Assembly: GCF_943181405.1 (NCBI RefSeq)
Contig: NZ_CALPBY010000007.1
Span: 1-64,000, forward strand
Source: Cellulosimicrobium sp. Marseille-Q4280
GTDB lineage: Bacteria > Actinomycetota > Actinomycetes > Actinomycetales > Cellulomonadaceae
Reading direction: 5' to 3'
Length of the DNA stretch: 64,000 nt
Part shown: positions 33,171 to 41,445 of the stretch, in pieces
How the letters are laid out: each line of letters begins with the position of its first letter
Numbering within the stretch: the stretch's first letter is position 1
Translations under genes and position numbers: made by a program
The notes under the pieces: generated by a model
Seen by the model: the letters and a program-made list of their open reading frames with translations, nothing else
Databases searched by the model: none
What the model was told of the DNA's origin: nothing

Positions 33171-33373
33171 CCGGGAATCCTCCCACCCGGCGCGCCGCGC
33201 CCACGACACGCGGACCGACCTGCGGCGACACACGCCGCCTGCGCGAGCGCCACGCCCTTCCGGTCGCTACGGTGGTCTCGAATGGGTGGTTCGACCGTCC
33301 CGCGGCGGCCACGCCTCGCGGGCGGGGGCGCGCCGGACGGGCCAGGTGGGTCCTGACGAAGGAGAAGCGCCAC

Positions 33374-34189
33374 ATGTCCAGCACGGTCACCGTCACACCG
33401 GCACGAGGGGTCCGGGGCATCGGGCTCGTCTCGATCATCGCCGGCATCGTCCTCATCCTTGCGGGTATCGGCACCTGGATCGTCGTGTCGAACCAGCTGT
33501 CGGCCGAGGAGATCACCGTCTCCGACGACGCGTCGTTCATGGCGGGGCGGCACGTGAACGGACCGCTCACCGCGTACGCGCAGGCCGAGGTCATCAACAA
33601 GCACGCCCTGGAGGCGAGCGGCGGGCAGACGTACGCCGAGCTCGACCAGGACGACCCGACGCGCCAGACGGTCATGACGGCGTCGTTCCTCAGGGCCTCG
33701 CTCTTCACGTCCGTCGTCGCGTTCGGCGTCGCCGCTCTCGTCGTCGGCCTCGGCATCCTGTTCCTGCTGCTGGGCCTCGCCCTGCGCAAGCTCGCCGGCG
33801 GCCCGAGCGTCGCCGTCGAGACCCCGGCGGCGTACACCTCGGGAGGCGACCTGTCCGGCGTCGGGCGGCACGTCGACCCGGCGTCCACCCCTGCGGCTCC
33901 CGTCGCGCCGACCGCACCGCCGGTCACGCCGACGACGCCCGTGGCTCCTGGCCGCACCTCGGCCCTCTCGACACCCGCCGCCGAGGCACGGGCGGCAGCG
34001 GCGAGCACCGCCGAGCCGACCGGCGCACCCGGGACAGGCACGCCGTCGGCCCCGGGGGCGAGCCCGAAGGCGGCGCCCCAGGACCCCACACCGCCGTCGG
34101 CCACGCACCCGACGACCACGGACCCGGCGCAGCCCCGGCCCCGGTCCCAGACCCCGCCGGACGAGCGCCCGGGGACGCCCACGAGCTGA
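33374..34189 (+). CDS. Two-helix membrane protein with Pro/Thr/Ala-rich tail
   Basis: A 271-aa protein with two membrane helices (GLVSIIAGIVLILAGIGTWIV and VVAFGVAALVVGLGILFLLL) flanking an extracytoplasmic loop of about 75 residues, then a long tail rich in Pro, Thr and Ala. The loop pattern EEITVSDDASFMAG.HVNGPLTAYAQA is shared by a family sometimes mislabelled as a LigA aromatic dioxygenase; nothing here supports that enzyme. A -10 box TACGGT (33268-33273) gives a leader of about 94 bases, and GGAG supports ATG 33374. Function is unknown. Confidence 0.7.
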   Translation: MSSTVTVTPARGVRGIGLVSIIAGIVLILAGIGTWIVVSNQLSAEEITVSDDASFMAGRHVNGPLTAYAQAEVINKHALEASGGQTYAELDQDDPTRQTVMTASFLRASLFTSVVAFGVAALVVGLGILFLLLGLALRKLAGGPSVAVETPAAYTSGGDLSGVGRHVDPASTPAAPVAPTAPPVTPTTPVAPGRTSALSTPAAEARAAAASTAEPTGAPGTGTPSAPGASPKAAPQDPTPPSATHPTTTDPAQPRPRSQTPPDERPGTPTS

Positions 34190-34314
34190 CCCGGCGCGCC
34201 GGGTGCGCGCGGACCCGCCGCGCGCCCGGTCGAGACGTCCGTCCGGACGCCGGAGACCCGCTCCCGCTGAGTCGCGCCGGGGGGAGCATGCGGACCGGTC
34301 GTCGCTCGGACGAG

Positions 34315-34351
34315 CCGAGGGGTCGTGACGATGGTCGTCACGACCCCTCGG
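34315..34351. terminator. Perfect 17-bp stem terminator
   Basis: CCGAGGGGTCGTGACGA (34315-34331) and TCGTCACGACCCCTCGG (34335-34351) are exact complements around a 3-base TGG loop, between two converging genes. One of the strongest hairpins in the window. Confidence 0.75.
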
Positions 34352-34369
34352 CCTTCGAGCACCCGGGTG

Positions 34370-34930
34370 TCAGCTCTGCCCGCGCCGCCGGACGCTCGTC
34401 ACGACGGACCCGACCACGAGGGTCACGCCCGCGACCACGAGCACCACGATCGCCGCGAGGCCCAGGTCGACGTCGGCGCCCAGCGCGGCGGCGAGGACCG
34501 CTGCGCCGAGGGCGAAGAGCACGAAGCCCCAGACGATCGTCGCGACACGTGGGCCACGCGAGGGCTCGCGGCCTGCGGCCGTGCCCGGTTCCACGGCCGG
34601 CGGGGCAGTGCTCCCGGGCACGGGCGTCTCGTTCCCGGCCCGCGCCGTGGTCGTCCACGGCTCGTCGGCGGGCGATGTCCCGGCCGCCGCTCCCGCACCT
34701 ACCGCTGAGGTCGCCGCCGTGGACGTCGCCGCCGTGGACGTCGCCGCCGTGGACGTCGCCTCCGTGGACGTCGCCGCCGTGGGCGGCAGCGCCAGGGTGT
34801 CGTCCGCGAGCGCGGGGGGCAGCACCTGCGTGTCGTCCGTCGACGTGGGGAGCGGCGCCGTCGCGTCGCCGTCGAACAGCTCGTCGTGGAGCGGGCGCGT
34901 CCCGCCCGATACGTCCTTCTCGTCGCTCAT
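34370..34930 (-). CDS. Small membrane protein with Thr/Ala repeat
   Basis: A 186-aa protein of unknown function. The N-terminal two thirds are acidic and disordered with a TSTAA-type repeat encoded by a 15-bp minisatellite. The C-terminal third has two membrane helices (IVWGFVLFALGAAVLAAAL and LAAIVVLVVAGVTLVVGSVV). The ATG at 34930 shares one base with the stop of the upstream PspC C-terminal frame (TGATG), so it belongs to the pspC transcription unit and may take part in the same envelope-stress response. Confidence 0.7.
   Translation of the reverse strand: MSDEKDVSGGTRPLHDELFDGDATAPLPTSTDDTQVLPPALADDTLALPPTAATSTEATSTAATSTAATSTAATSAVGAGAAAGTSPADEPWTTTARAGNETPVPGSTAPPAVEPGTAAGREPSRGPRVATIVWGFVLFALGAAVLAAALGADVDLGLAAIVVLVVAGVTLVVGSVVTSVRRRGQS
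34710..34784. repeat. 15-bp tandem repeat, five units
   Basis: Five units of GTCGCCGCCGTGGAC, with single changes in the last two, encode the TSTAA/TSTEA repeat of the overlapping minus-strand gene. Copy number is likely to vary between strains. Confidence 0.85.
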
Positions 34931-35637
34931 CAGTTCTCCTCGATCGTGACCTGGCCGGCGCCGACGACGACGTCGAGGACCAGCAGCGGGTCCTCGCCTG
35001 CCTCGACCTCGGCGTTCTCGAACGTGACCGGTCGTGTGCTCACGCCGCCGATCTCGCGGTCCTCGCCGTCGACACGCCACCGCGCGCTGCCCGCGAGGAC
35101 CTGGACGTCCGCGCGGACGGGGACGTCGTCCGGCACGATCACCGTCACGTCGCCGGCGCCCAGCTCGACCGGCACCTCGACCGGTGACGTGCCCGACGCG
35201 TCGGACAGGTCGAGCTGGGACAGGTCGATCGTCGGGTCGCCCCACCGCACGGCGAAGCCCGCCTCGGCGACGTCCTGCTGCGTCACGGTGTAGGTCCCGT
35301 CGGACACGGTCCGCGCGTCGCCGTCGCCGAGGACCAGCCGGGTCGAGTCGTCCTGCCAGACCGCCGTCGGCACGCCGACGACGAGACCGAGCACGGCCAG
35401 CCAACCGAGTGCGCCGCTGGTGCGACCCCGCAGACCGCTCACGACGATCGCGAGACCTGCGAGCACGACCGATCCGCCGATCCACGTGAGGAACACGGGC
35501 CACGCCAGGTCACCCTGGCGCTCGACCACGAGCAGGAGCGCGCCGAGCAGGAGGCTCAGGCCGACGACGATCCCCACCGCCGCGGAGCCGGGACCTCGCG
35601 GTCGGCGCGGCTTCGGAGGGCGGGGCGTCGGCGGCAC
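34930..35637 (-). CDS. C-terminal half of frameshifted PspC-type protein
   Basis: This 235-aa frame (GTG 35637) holds three membrane helices (GIVVGLSLLLGALLLVV, WIGGSVVLAGLAIVVSGL, GWLAVLGLVVGVPTAVW) and an extracytoplasmic beta-rich domain (GDVTVIVPDDVPVRADVQVLAGSARW) like the C-terminal sensing domain of LiaF and actinobacterial PspC proteins. It has no promoter or ribosome site of its own. Its frame continues upstream as a proline-rich linker (HVRPPPVPPVPPTPRPP) that joins the PspC frame if one G is added near 35665, so the two frames are most likely one gene. Confidence 0.7.
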   Translation of the reverse strand: MPPTPRPPKPRRPRGPGSAAVGIVVGLSLLLGALLLVVERQGDLAWPVFLTWIGGSVVLAGLAIVVSGLRGRTSGALGWLAVLGLVVGVPTAVWQDDSTRLVLGDGDARTVSDGTYTVTQQDVAEAGFAVRWGDPTIDLSQLDLSDASGTSPVEVPVELGAGDVTVIVPDDVPVRADVQVLAGSARWRVDGEDREIGGVSTRPVTFENAEVEAGEDPLLVLDVVVGAGQVTIEEN

Positions 35638-36548
35638 GGGCGGGACAGGGGGCGGGCGGACGTGCCCGCGGCCCAGGCCGGCGCCGCCGAGGTGCTCGCT
35701 GCGGGGGCAGCGGCGTACGGGCTCGCGTGCGCCGTCCAGGTGGCGTCGGAGGCCGCGTCCGCCGTCCGTACGTCCCCACCGGAGGTCGCCAGGTGGGGAG
35801 GCACCGGGGCCGGGGAGCCCCAGGGGGCGTCGGCCGGGCCGCGCCCGGGAGCGGCGGCACCGGGGACGGGTCCCGGCGTCGTCGGACCCTCGGGGCCGTT
35901 CCCGCCGGACCAGCCGGGACCGCCCTGCGGTCCGGACCAGCCGTTGCCGCCTCGCGTGCCGTCACGCCGCAGGACGGAGACCGCCACCACCGCCACCACG
36001 ACGATCGCCGCGACCCAGAACAGGCCCGTGAGCCAGCCGAGGTGCAGGTAGTCCCACCAGGACCACCAGCCGCCGCCCCACGAGAGGCCGACGACGACCG
36101 ACGCGATCGCACCGAGCATCGCGACGTCGAAGTTCCCGCGGACGGCCTCCTGCAGGTGGATCCGCCCGTCCCGTCGCTCGGGCAGGAGCGCCCACGCCGC
36201 GCCGTACAGGACGAGGCCGGCGCCGGAGAGGAAGAACGTGACGAAGAGGATGCCGCGCACCAGCAGCGGGTCGATGCCGAAGCGCTCCGCGACGCCTGCC
36301 GCCACGCCGCCGACCCAGCGGTCGTCCGACCGGGCGATGCCGATGCGGCGCACGCCGTCGAAGAACCCGTCGGCGCCCGTGCCGGGCGCTCTGCTCGGCG
36401 CAGGGGGCGCTGTCGGCGGCACCTCGGTGCCGGGTCCGGCCGTCGGTGCCGGTCCACCGGTCGTCGCCGGGCCGCCGTCGGGACCGGGCCCGGCCGACGG
36501 GCGGGAGCTGCCGCCGGGCGGCTCAGGAGGGAGGGGCGTTGTGCTCAT
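35556..36548 (-). CDS. PspC-domain protein, frameshifted C-terminus
   Basis: From ATG 36548: a Pro/Gly-rich N-terminus (about 60 residues), a PspC domain (GIARSDDRWVGGVAAGVAERFGIDPLLVRGILFV), and two or three further helices (VAMLGAIASVVVGLSWGG, LTGLFWVAAIVVVAVVAVSV), then a Gly/Pro-rich linker. After WAAG (about 35665) the frame turns into Arg-rich nonsense and stops at 35556, while the proper continuation is in the neighbouring frame. PspC proteins sense or buffer envelope stress. It is divergent from a kinase that itself begins with a PspC domain. Confidence 0.75.
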   Translation of the reverse strand: MSTTPLPPEPPGGSSRPSAGPGPDGGPATTGGPAPTAGPGTEVPPTAPPAPSRAPGTGADGFFDGVRRIGIARSDDRWVGGVAAGVAERFGIDPLLVRGILFVTFFLSGAGLVLYGAAWALLPERRDGRIHLQEAVRGNFDVAMLGAIASVVVGLSWGGGWWSWWDYLHLGWLTGLFWVAAIVVVAVVAVSVLRRDGTRGGNGWSGPQGGPGWSGGNGPEGPTTPGPVPGAAAPGRGPADAPWGSPAPVPPHLATSGGDVRTADAASDATWTAHASPYAAAPAASTSAAPAWAAGTSARPLSRPCRRRPALRSRADREVPAPRRWGSSSA

Positions 36549-36684
36549 GCCTCCATGCTGGCCGCCCGGGGCGTACCGGGGTATCGGGAGGCACCCTGAG
36601 CCGACCCTGAAACAGCGCCCGTCCGCACCCTGGTTCGGCCCCCGGACGACGCCCAGGGGGTCCGCGACGTGTGACGATCGGGGG

Positions 36685-38049
36685 GTGACACCTCGAACCG
36701 GCGCTCCCGCCGCCGCCCGCACCGGGTACGCGGTGCTGCCCCTGCGCCGCCCCGAGCGCGGTCGCTGGGTAGGTGGCGTGTGCGCCGGGATCGCCGCGCA
36801 CCTCGGCGTCCCCGTCGGGCCGGTGCGGCTCGTGATGGGCCTGCTCGGGCTCGCGGGAGGCGCCGGCCTCGCGCTGTACGTCTTCTGGTGGCTCACCATC
36901 CCTGCCGGCGACCCCCGCACGGCGCGCGACGAGCAGCGACCGGCGTCGCTCTCGCGCCTCGCGCCGCGCCTGCAAGGCCGGGTCTCGCGGTTGCCGGTCC
37001 GGGACGTCGCGATCGGCGTCGTGCTGCTCGGCGGCGCGGCGCTCCTCGTCGCGCTGCGCGCGGGCATCGACATCGAGGTGTCGTGGGTCATCCCGGTGCT
37101 CATCGCGCTCGCGGGCGCGGCGCTCGCGTGGAGCCAGCTCGACGCCGCGGAGCGCGGACGGCTCGTGAGCCGTGCGGGCGGGCGCACGCCGGCCGGTGTC
37201 GTGCGCATCGCGGGCGGGGTGGTCCTCGTGCTGGTGGGCATCGTGCTGCTCGTCGGGCAGGACGCCCGGCCGTCGTCGATCGTGCGGGCCGCGGTCGCGT
37301 CCGTCGCGGTGCTCGGCGGCGTGGCGATCGTGCTCGCCCCGTGGTGGTTGCGGCTCGTGCGCGAGCTCGGCGACGAGCGTGCCGCCCGTGCCCGCGAGGC
37401 CGAGCGCGCCGACATCGCGGCACACCTGCACGACTCCGTGCTCCAGACGCTCGCGCTGATCCGTGCCCGGGCGTCCGACGCCGACACCGTCGCCCGCCTC
37501 GCGCGCGCCCAGGAGCGTGAGCTGCGCGAGTGGCTCTACGACGACCGGCCGTCGCCGGGGACGTCCCTCGCGGCCGAGCTGCGCGGGCTCGTCGCCGAGG
37601 TCGAGGACGAGCGCGTGGGGCGCCGCGCCGAGGCGCTCGGCGGCTCCGCCGAGGGGACCGACGCCGGACCGGTCGTGGTGGACCTCGTCGTCGTCGGCGA
37701 CTGCGTCCCCACGCAGGAGACCGCCGCGCTGCTCCAGGCGACGCGAGAGGCGCTCGTCAACGCCGTCGCGCACGGGGCACCGCCCTACTCCGTGTACCTC
37801 GAGGTGAGCGCGTCGGCCGCCGAGGTGTTCGTGCGCGACCGTGGCAACGGGTTCCGCATGGCCGACGTCGCGCCCGACCGGTTCGGGGTGCGCGAGTCGA
37901 TCCTCGGCCGGGTCCAGCGGCGCGGCGGCACGGCGGAGATCATCAGTCGTCCCGACTGGGGGACGGAAGTACGGTTGCGGGTGCCGCGCGGGGCTGCCCC
38001 GGAGCCCGCCGGCGCACCTGCGCAGGAGAGCCTCGAGGAGACGACGTGA
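36685..38049 (+). CDS. PspC-domain sensor histidine kinase
   Basis: A 454-aa kinase. It opens with a PspC domain (GRWVGGVCAGIAAHLGVPVGPVRLVMGLLGLAGGAGLALY), followed by four or five membrane helices, then a HisKA_3-type core: phosphoacceptor His in ADIAAHLHDSVLQTLALIR, the N-box REALVNAVAHG and the G-box VRDRGNGFRM. Architecture is as in actinobacterial LiaS/PspC-like sensors of cell-envelope stress. GTG 36685 is the likely start. Its stop overlaps the response regulator's GTG (GTGA). The divergent PspC gene is a plausible target of the pair. Confidence 0.85.
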   Translation: MTPRTGAPAAARTGYAVLPLRRPERGRWVGGVCAGIAAHLGVPVGPVRLVMGLLGLAGGAGLALYVFWWLTIPAGDPRTARDEQRPASLSRLAPRLQGRVSRLPVRDVAIGVVLLGGAALLVALRAGIDIEVSWVIPVLIALAGAALAWSQLDAAERGRLVSRAGGRTPAGVVRIAGGVVLVLVGIVLLVGQDARPSSIVRAAVASVAVLGGVAIVLAPWWLRLVRELGDERAARAREAERADIAAHLHDSVLQTLALIRARASDADTVARLARAQERELREWLYDDRPSPGTSLAAELRGLVAEVEDERVGRRAEALGGSAEGTDAGPVVVDLVVVGDCVPTQETAALLQATREALVNAVAHGAPPYSVYLEVSASAAEVFVRDRGNGFRMADVAPDRFGVRESILGRVQRRGGTAEIISRPDWGTEVRLRVPRGAAPEPAGAPAQESLEETT

Positions 38050-38741
38050 CGACGATCCCCAGCCCGGCCGCCTCGGGCGACGGGACCCGCCCGGTGCCCG
38101 TCGTCCTGGTCGACGACCACCACATGTTCCGCGCCGGCGTCCGCGCGAGCCTCGACCCCGCGCTCGTCGAGGTCGTCGGCGAGGCGGACTCCGTGGACTC
38201 GGCCGTCGAGCGCGTGCACGCGCTGCGACCGCCCGTCGTGCTGCTCGACGTGCACCTGCCCGGCGGGAACGGTGGCGGTGGTGCCGAGGTGATCCAGCGG
38301 TGCGCCGACGTGCTGGCCGACGTGCGCTTCCTCGCGCTGTCGGTGTCCGACGCCGCGGAGGACGTCGTCGCGGTGATCCGCGCCGGCGCGCGGGGCTACG
38401 TGACGAAGGCGATCTCCGGCCCGGACCTCTCGGCGGCCGTCGCCCAGGTCGCGGGCGGCGACGCGGTGTTCTCGCCGCGCCTCGCCGGGTTCGTGCTCGA
38501 CGCGTTCGGCACGGGGGCGGGCGACGTCGCCGTGCGCGACGACGAGCTCGACCGGCTCTCGGCGCGCGAGCAGGAGGTCATGCGGCTCATCGCGCGTGGC
38601 TACACGTACCGGGAGGTCGCGTCGGAGCTGTTCATCTCCATCAAGACCGTCGAGACCCACGTCTCGGCGGTGCTCCGCAAGCTCCAGCTCTCGTCGCGCC
38701 ACGAGCTGACGCGCTGGGCCGCGCAGCGCCGCCTCCTCTAG
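38046..38741 (+). CDS. NarL/LuxR-family response regulator
   Basis: A 231-aa regulator. The receiver domain has the acidic pair in VVLVDDHHMFRAGV, the phosphoacceptor Asp in VVLLDVHLPGGNG, the Ser position in FLALSVSDAAED and the Lys in GYVTKAISG. The C-terminal LuxR helix-turn-helix is LSAREQEVMRLIARGYTYREVASELFISIKTVETHVSAVLRKL. It is coupled to the PspC-type kinase by a 4-base overlap and is its obvious partner. Confidence 0.9.
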   Translation: MTTIPSPAASGDGTRPVPVVLVDDHHMFRAGVRASLDPALVEVVGEADSVDSAVERVHALRPPVVLLDVHLPGGNGGGGAEVIQRCADVLADVRFLALSVSDAAEDVVAVIRAGARGYVTKAISGPDLSAAVAQVAGGDAVFSPRLAGFVLDAFGTGAGDVAVRDDELDRLSAREQEVMRLIARGYTYREVASELFISIKTVETHVSAVLRKLQLSSRHELTRWAAQRRLL

Positions 38742-38778
38742 AGGACTGTGGCCGACGCGCTGGCGAGGGGTGAGCGTG

Positions 38779-39294
38779 TCAGCTGGAAACTATGGCGTTG
38801 GTGATGATCTCGGGCTCCCCGTCGTCTGGCTGCCACACCATCTCGATGTCGTCGGCAACTATCAGCCAGCGGCCTGTGTCTTGCTCCCGGCACCACTCGA
38901 CCTCGTGGACGAGGTGCCCAGCCTCGTCGAGACGCAGCTCGTCGTATCGCCAGTCCGCGTGCCCGCTCTCCACAGCGAACCCGTCGAGCGTGTACGAGTG
39001 CACGGTCGGGTATCGCAGCACGATGTATCCGTCGTCGTAGGCGCCGCGAAGCGTGAGATCCAGGGACACCTGACGGTTGTGCCAGTGCTGCTCACCAGGC
39101 CCAGGCCGTTCGATGATCGACATGGTCTCCAGACGGCTGTCGTGCGGACCGCGGTGATCGTAAGAGGCGTAGTACCAGTCCGACAGGATGAGGCGAAGCG
39201 CGCCGCCTGGGAACCGACCTTCGTTGTCAGCGACGTATCGGTCGTAGGCGGCGAAGCCCTCGGCGGTGCGGCCATCCGACTGAAGCAAGTACAT
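38779..39294 (-). CDS. Orphan low-GC hypothetical protein
   Basis: I do not recognise this 171-aa soluble protein. It is rich in aromatic and acidic residues (LILSDWYYASYDHRGPHD, HADWRYDELRLDEAGHLVHE, WLIVADDIEMVWQPDDGEPE) and has no signal peptide or membrane helix. Base composition is clearly less GC-rich than its neighbours, with many A/T-ending codons, and a transposase remnant lies just upstream, so recent acquisition is likely. ATG 39294 is used; an upstream start at 39363 would add 23 residues. Confidence 0.55.
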   Translation of the reverse strand: MYLLQSDGRTAEGFAAYDRYVADNEGRFPGGALRLILSDWYYASYDHRGPHDSRLETMSIIERPGPGEQHWHNRQVSLDLTLRGAYDDGYIVLRYPTVHSYTLDGFAVESGHADWRYDELRLDEAGHLVHEVEWCREQDTGRWLIVADDIEMVWQPDDGEPEIITNAIVSS

Positions 39295-39406
39295 GCGGAG
39301 CAGTGTGCCAGTTCGCCGCGCGGCCTCTCGGGCGACCGTCGAACAAGTCTTGAGACCGGACACAGTCCCGACTACTTGTCCTTGCCAACTGGTCTGCGAC
39401 CGATCC

Positions 39407-39575
39407 GTGCCACGTGATACGCGAACGCGACAAGGATGAGCGAGGACGGCGCCGCGGTTTACCCGCGTTCGACGGCAGCTACGGCTCGATCCGCTCCCAC
39501 TGCTCGTCCGACAAGACCTGGAACCGACTCACGGCCGCGAGTCTGCCGCCCGCCTGACCTAAGAGTTGGGAGATG
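39407..39575 (-). pseudogene. Remnant of an IS5-type transposase
   Basis: From GTG 39532 the minus strand reads VSRFQVLSDEQWERIEP and a stop (39481-39479), the typical N-terminus of IS5-family transposases, which continue LLPS. The same frame goes on LPSNAGKPRRRP before losing similarity, consistent with a nonsense mutation and an internal deletion. About 40 bases upstream (to 39575) look like the leader of such an element. No catalytic domain or clear terminal repeats remain. The rest of 39295-39694 holds nothing else I can identify. Confidence 0.7.
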
Positions 39576-39681
39576 CGCCCTAGGCGAGCTGTGGACCGAG
39601 CGCGGTCGGCGCGGCTCGGGACCGGACCCCGCGGCCCTCGGCCCGGAATGGTCGCCGGCTCGGGGGCGGGCGGTCGCGGCG

Positions 39682-39687
39682 TAGTCT
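39682..39687 (+). promoter_or_regulatory. -10 box of a small membrane protein gene
   Basis: TAGTCT ends seven bases before GTG 39695, a leaderless arrangement. Confidence 0.5.
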
Positions 39688-39694
39688 TCCGGCC

Positions 39695-40117
39695 GTGACG
39701 TCGAGGCCCGGGACGACGCGCACCGGCCGGCGCGTCGTGGGGGACACGGAGGCCGCCTGGCGAGCGGCGTGGAAGACCACCTTGGTGGGACTGGTGGTGA
39801 CGGCCATGCCGGCACTCATCCCCGGAGAGTGGGCACTCGCTCAGGCGACGCGAGCGACGCGTTCGCGCGGGGGCTTCGAGTACGGAGACCCGTTCCCCTG
39901 GTGGTTCGTGGTCGTGGTCGTCGTCGTCGGATGGCTCATGCTCCTCGCCATCGGGCAACGATGGGCGCTGTACCGAGCGCTCAGGGCCGACGACCGCCGG
40001 GTCACGGCGCTGAACCGAGCGCGCGCTGCCGGTCACCTGGAGCGGGTCGGCGAGGAGACTGGACCGAGACGCCCGTCCAGGCGGGGGAGAGGCGCACGAC
40101 GTCGCCCACGACCGTGA
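39695..40117 (+). CDS. Small hypothetical membrane protein
   Basis: A 140-aa protein with two hydrophobic segments (TTLVGLVVTAMPALI and WWFVVVVVVVGWLMLLAIG) and an Arg-rich C-terminus. No family recognised. The GTG start fits a leaderless promoter, which supports it as a gene. Its last 116 bases overlap the 3' end of cysG on the opposite strand; the Arg-rich tail is a by-product of reading antisense to cysG, so the true C-terminus may have been shorter. Confidence 0.5.
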   Translation: MTSRPGTTRTGRRVVGDTEAAWRAAWKTTLVGLVVTAMPALIPGEWALAQATRATRSRGGFEYGDPFPWWFVVVVVVVGWLMLLAIGQRWALYRALRADDRRVTALNRARAAGHLERVGEETGPRRPSRRGRGARRRPRP

Positions 40118-41438
40118 CGGCGGGCGGGCGGACGCCGGCCTCGCGCGCGCGGTCGGCGATCGTCGCGAGCGTGCCGACGGTGGTGCGCTGGCGCGGGCCG
40201 TAGCCGTCCTCGACGACGGCCACAGGGGTCTCGGGCGAGTGGCCCTGCGCGACGAGCGCGTCCGCGGTCTCCGCGAGACGGGACACGCCCATGAGCAGCA
40301 CGACCGTGTGGTCGGTCGCGGCCGGGACCTTGCCCACGTCCTCGTGGCCCGTGAGCACGGTGAACCCGCGCGACACGCCGCGGTGCGTCACCGGGATCCC
40401 TGCAGCGGCGGGGACGGACACCGCGCTCGTCACGCCCGGCACGACCTCGACGGGGATGCCGTGTTCGCGGCACGCGTCGAGCTCCTCGCCGCCACGGCCG
40501 AACACGTAGGGGTCGCCGCCCTTGAGCCGCACGACGCGACGCCCGACGAGTGCGTGGTGCACGAGGATCGCGTTGATCTCCGACTGCGGCACCGGGTGGT
40601 GGCCCGGGGTCTTGCCGACGTCGACCACGACCACGTCGTCGGCCAGCTCGTCGAGCAGGCCGCGCGGACCGAGCCGGTCCGCGACGACGACGTCCGCCTC
40701 CGCGAGCAGACGCCGGCCGCGCACCGAGATGAGCCCGAGGTCGCCCGGACCGCCCCCGACGAGCGCGACGGAGCCGACCGGGCGCACGAGCGGCGTCGTG
40801 ACCGGGCCCGCGTTCGCGAGGAGCGCGTCGGCCGTGTCGGCGCTCGCAGCACCGACCGGTGCAGGGACGCTCCCGCGCACGCCCCGCAGCGGCAGCTCGC
40901 CGGTGTCGAGGAGCGCCGCGACGGCGTCTCGGACGCGCTGCGCCCGACGCGGGTCGCGCCCGGCGTTCACCGCGACGCTCACCTCGGCGTCCGAGCCCTC
41001 GGGACCGAGCGGGCCGGGGACGCGCGTGCGCGCGACGGCCGGGACCCACGCCGTCCCTGCCTCGGCGTCGCCCGCGGTGACGCAGAAGACCCGGTCGGCC
41101 TCGGCGTCGGCGGCGACGAGCGCGTCGACCTCGCGGTCGCCCGTCGCGGTGTGGACGAGCCACGCGCCGTCGAGGTCGCCGGTGAGGTAGTCGCGGCGCA
41201 CCCACCGCACGTGCTGCTCCTCGACGAGGGCGCCCAGGTCCTCGCACACGAACGGCGCCACGACCTGGACGCTCGCACCGGCCGCCACCAGACCCCGCGC
41301 CCGGCGCGCGGCGACCGGACCGCCCCCGACCACCACGGTCAGCCGACCCGCGACGCGCAGGCCGAGCGGGTACGTCTCGTGGTGCGACGCAGCAGCGTCG
41401 TCACGGTCGTCGGCGCCGGTGGCGCGGGTCCTGGTCAT
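40002..41438 (-). CDS. cysG: Siroheme synthase (CysG-type, two domains)
   Basis: A 478-aa protein. The N-terminal domain (about 1-200) is precorrin-2 dehydrogenase/ferrochelatase-like (LTVVVGGGPVAARRARGLVAAGA). The C-terminal domain (about 220-465) is uroporphyrinogen-III C-methyltransferase (SVALVGGGPGDLGLISVRGRRLL, LKGGDPYVFGRGGEE, GIPVTHRG, HTVVLLMGV). Together they make siroheme, the cofactor of the sulfite reductase encoded in the same operon. GAGGG precedes ATG 41438, 7 bases after the cysN stop. The last residues run into a region overlapping a convergent gene. Confidence 0.9.
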   Translation of the reverse strand: MTRTRATGADDRDDAAASHHETYPLGLRVAGRLTVVVGGGPVAARRARGLVAAGASVQVVAPFVCEDLGALVEEQHVRWVRRDYLTGDLDGAWLVHTATGDREVDALVAADAEADRVFCVTAGDAEAGTAWVPAVARTRVPGPLGPEGSDAEVSVAVNAGRDPRRAQRVRDAVAALLDTGELPLRGVRGSVPAPVGAASADTADALLANAGPVTTPLVRPVGSVALVGGGPGDLGLISVRGRRLLAEADVVVADRLGPRGLLDELADDVVVVDVGKTPGHHPVPQSEINAILVHHALVGRRVVRLKGGDPYVFGRGGEELDACREHGIPVEVVPGVTSAVSVPAAAGIPVTHRGVSRGFTVLTGHEDVGKVPAATDHTVVLLMGVSRLAETADALVAQGHSPETPVAVVEDGYGPRQRTTVGTLATIADRAREAGVRPPAVTVVGDVVRLSPAWTGVSVQSPRRPAPGDRQRALGSAP

Positions 41439-41445
41439 CGTGCCC

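Noticed and set aside
33374-34189. Aromatic ring-opening dioxygenase LigA
   Set aside because: The protein has two membrane helices and a Pro-rich tail; none of the dioxygenase residues are present.
34710-34784. Possible phase-variable repeat switch
   Set aside because: The unit is 15 bp, a multiple of three, so changes in copy number would not shift the frame.
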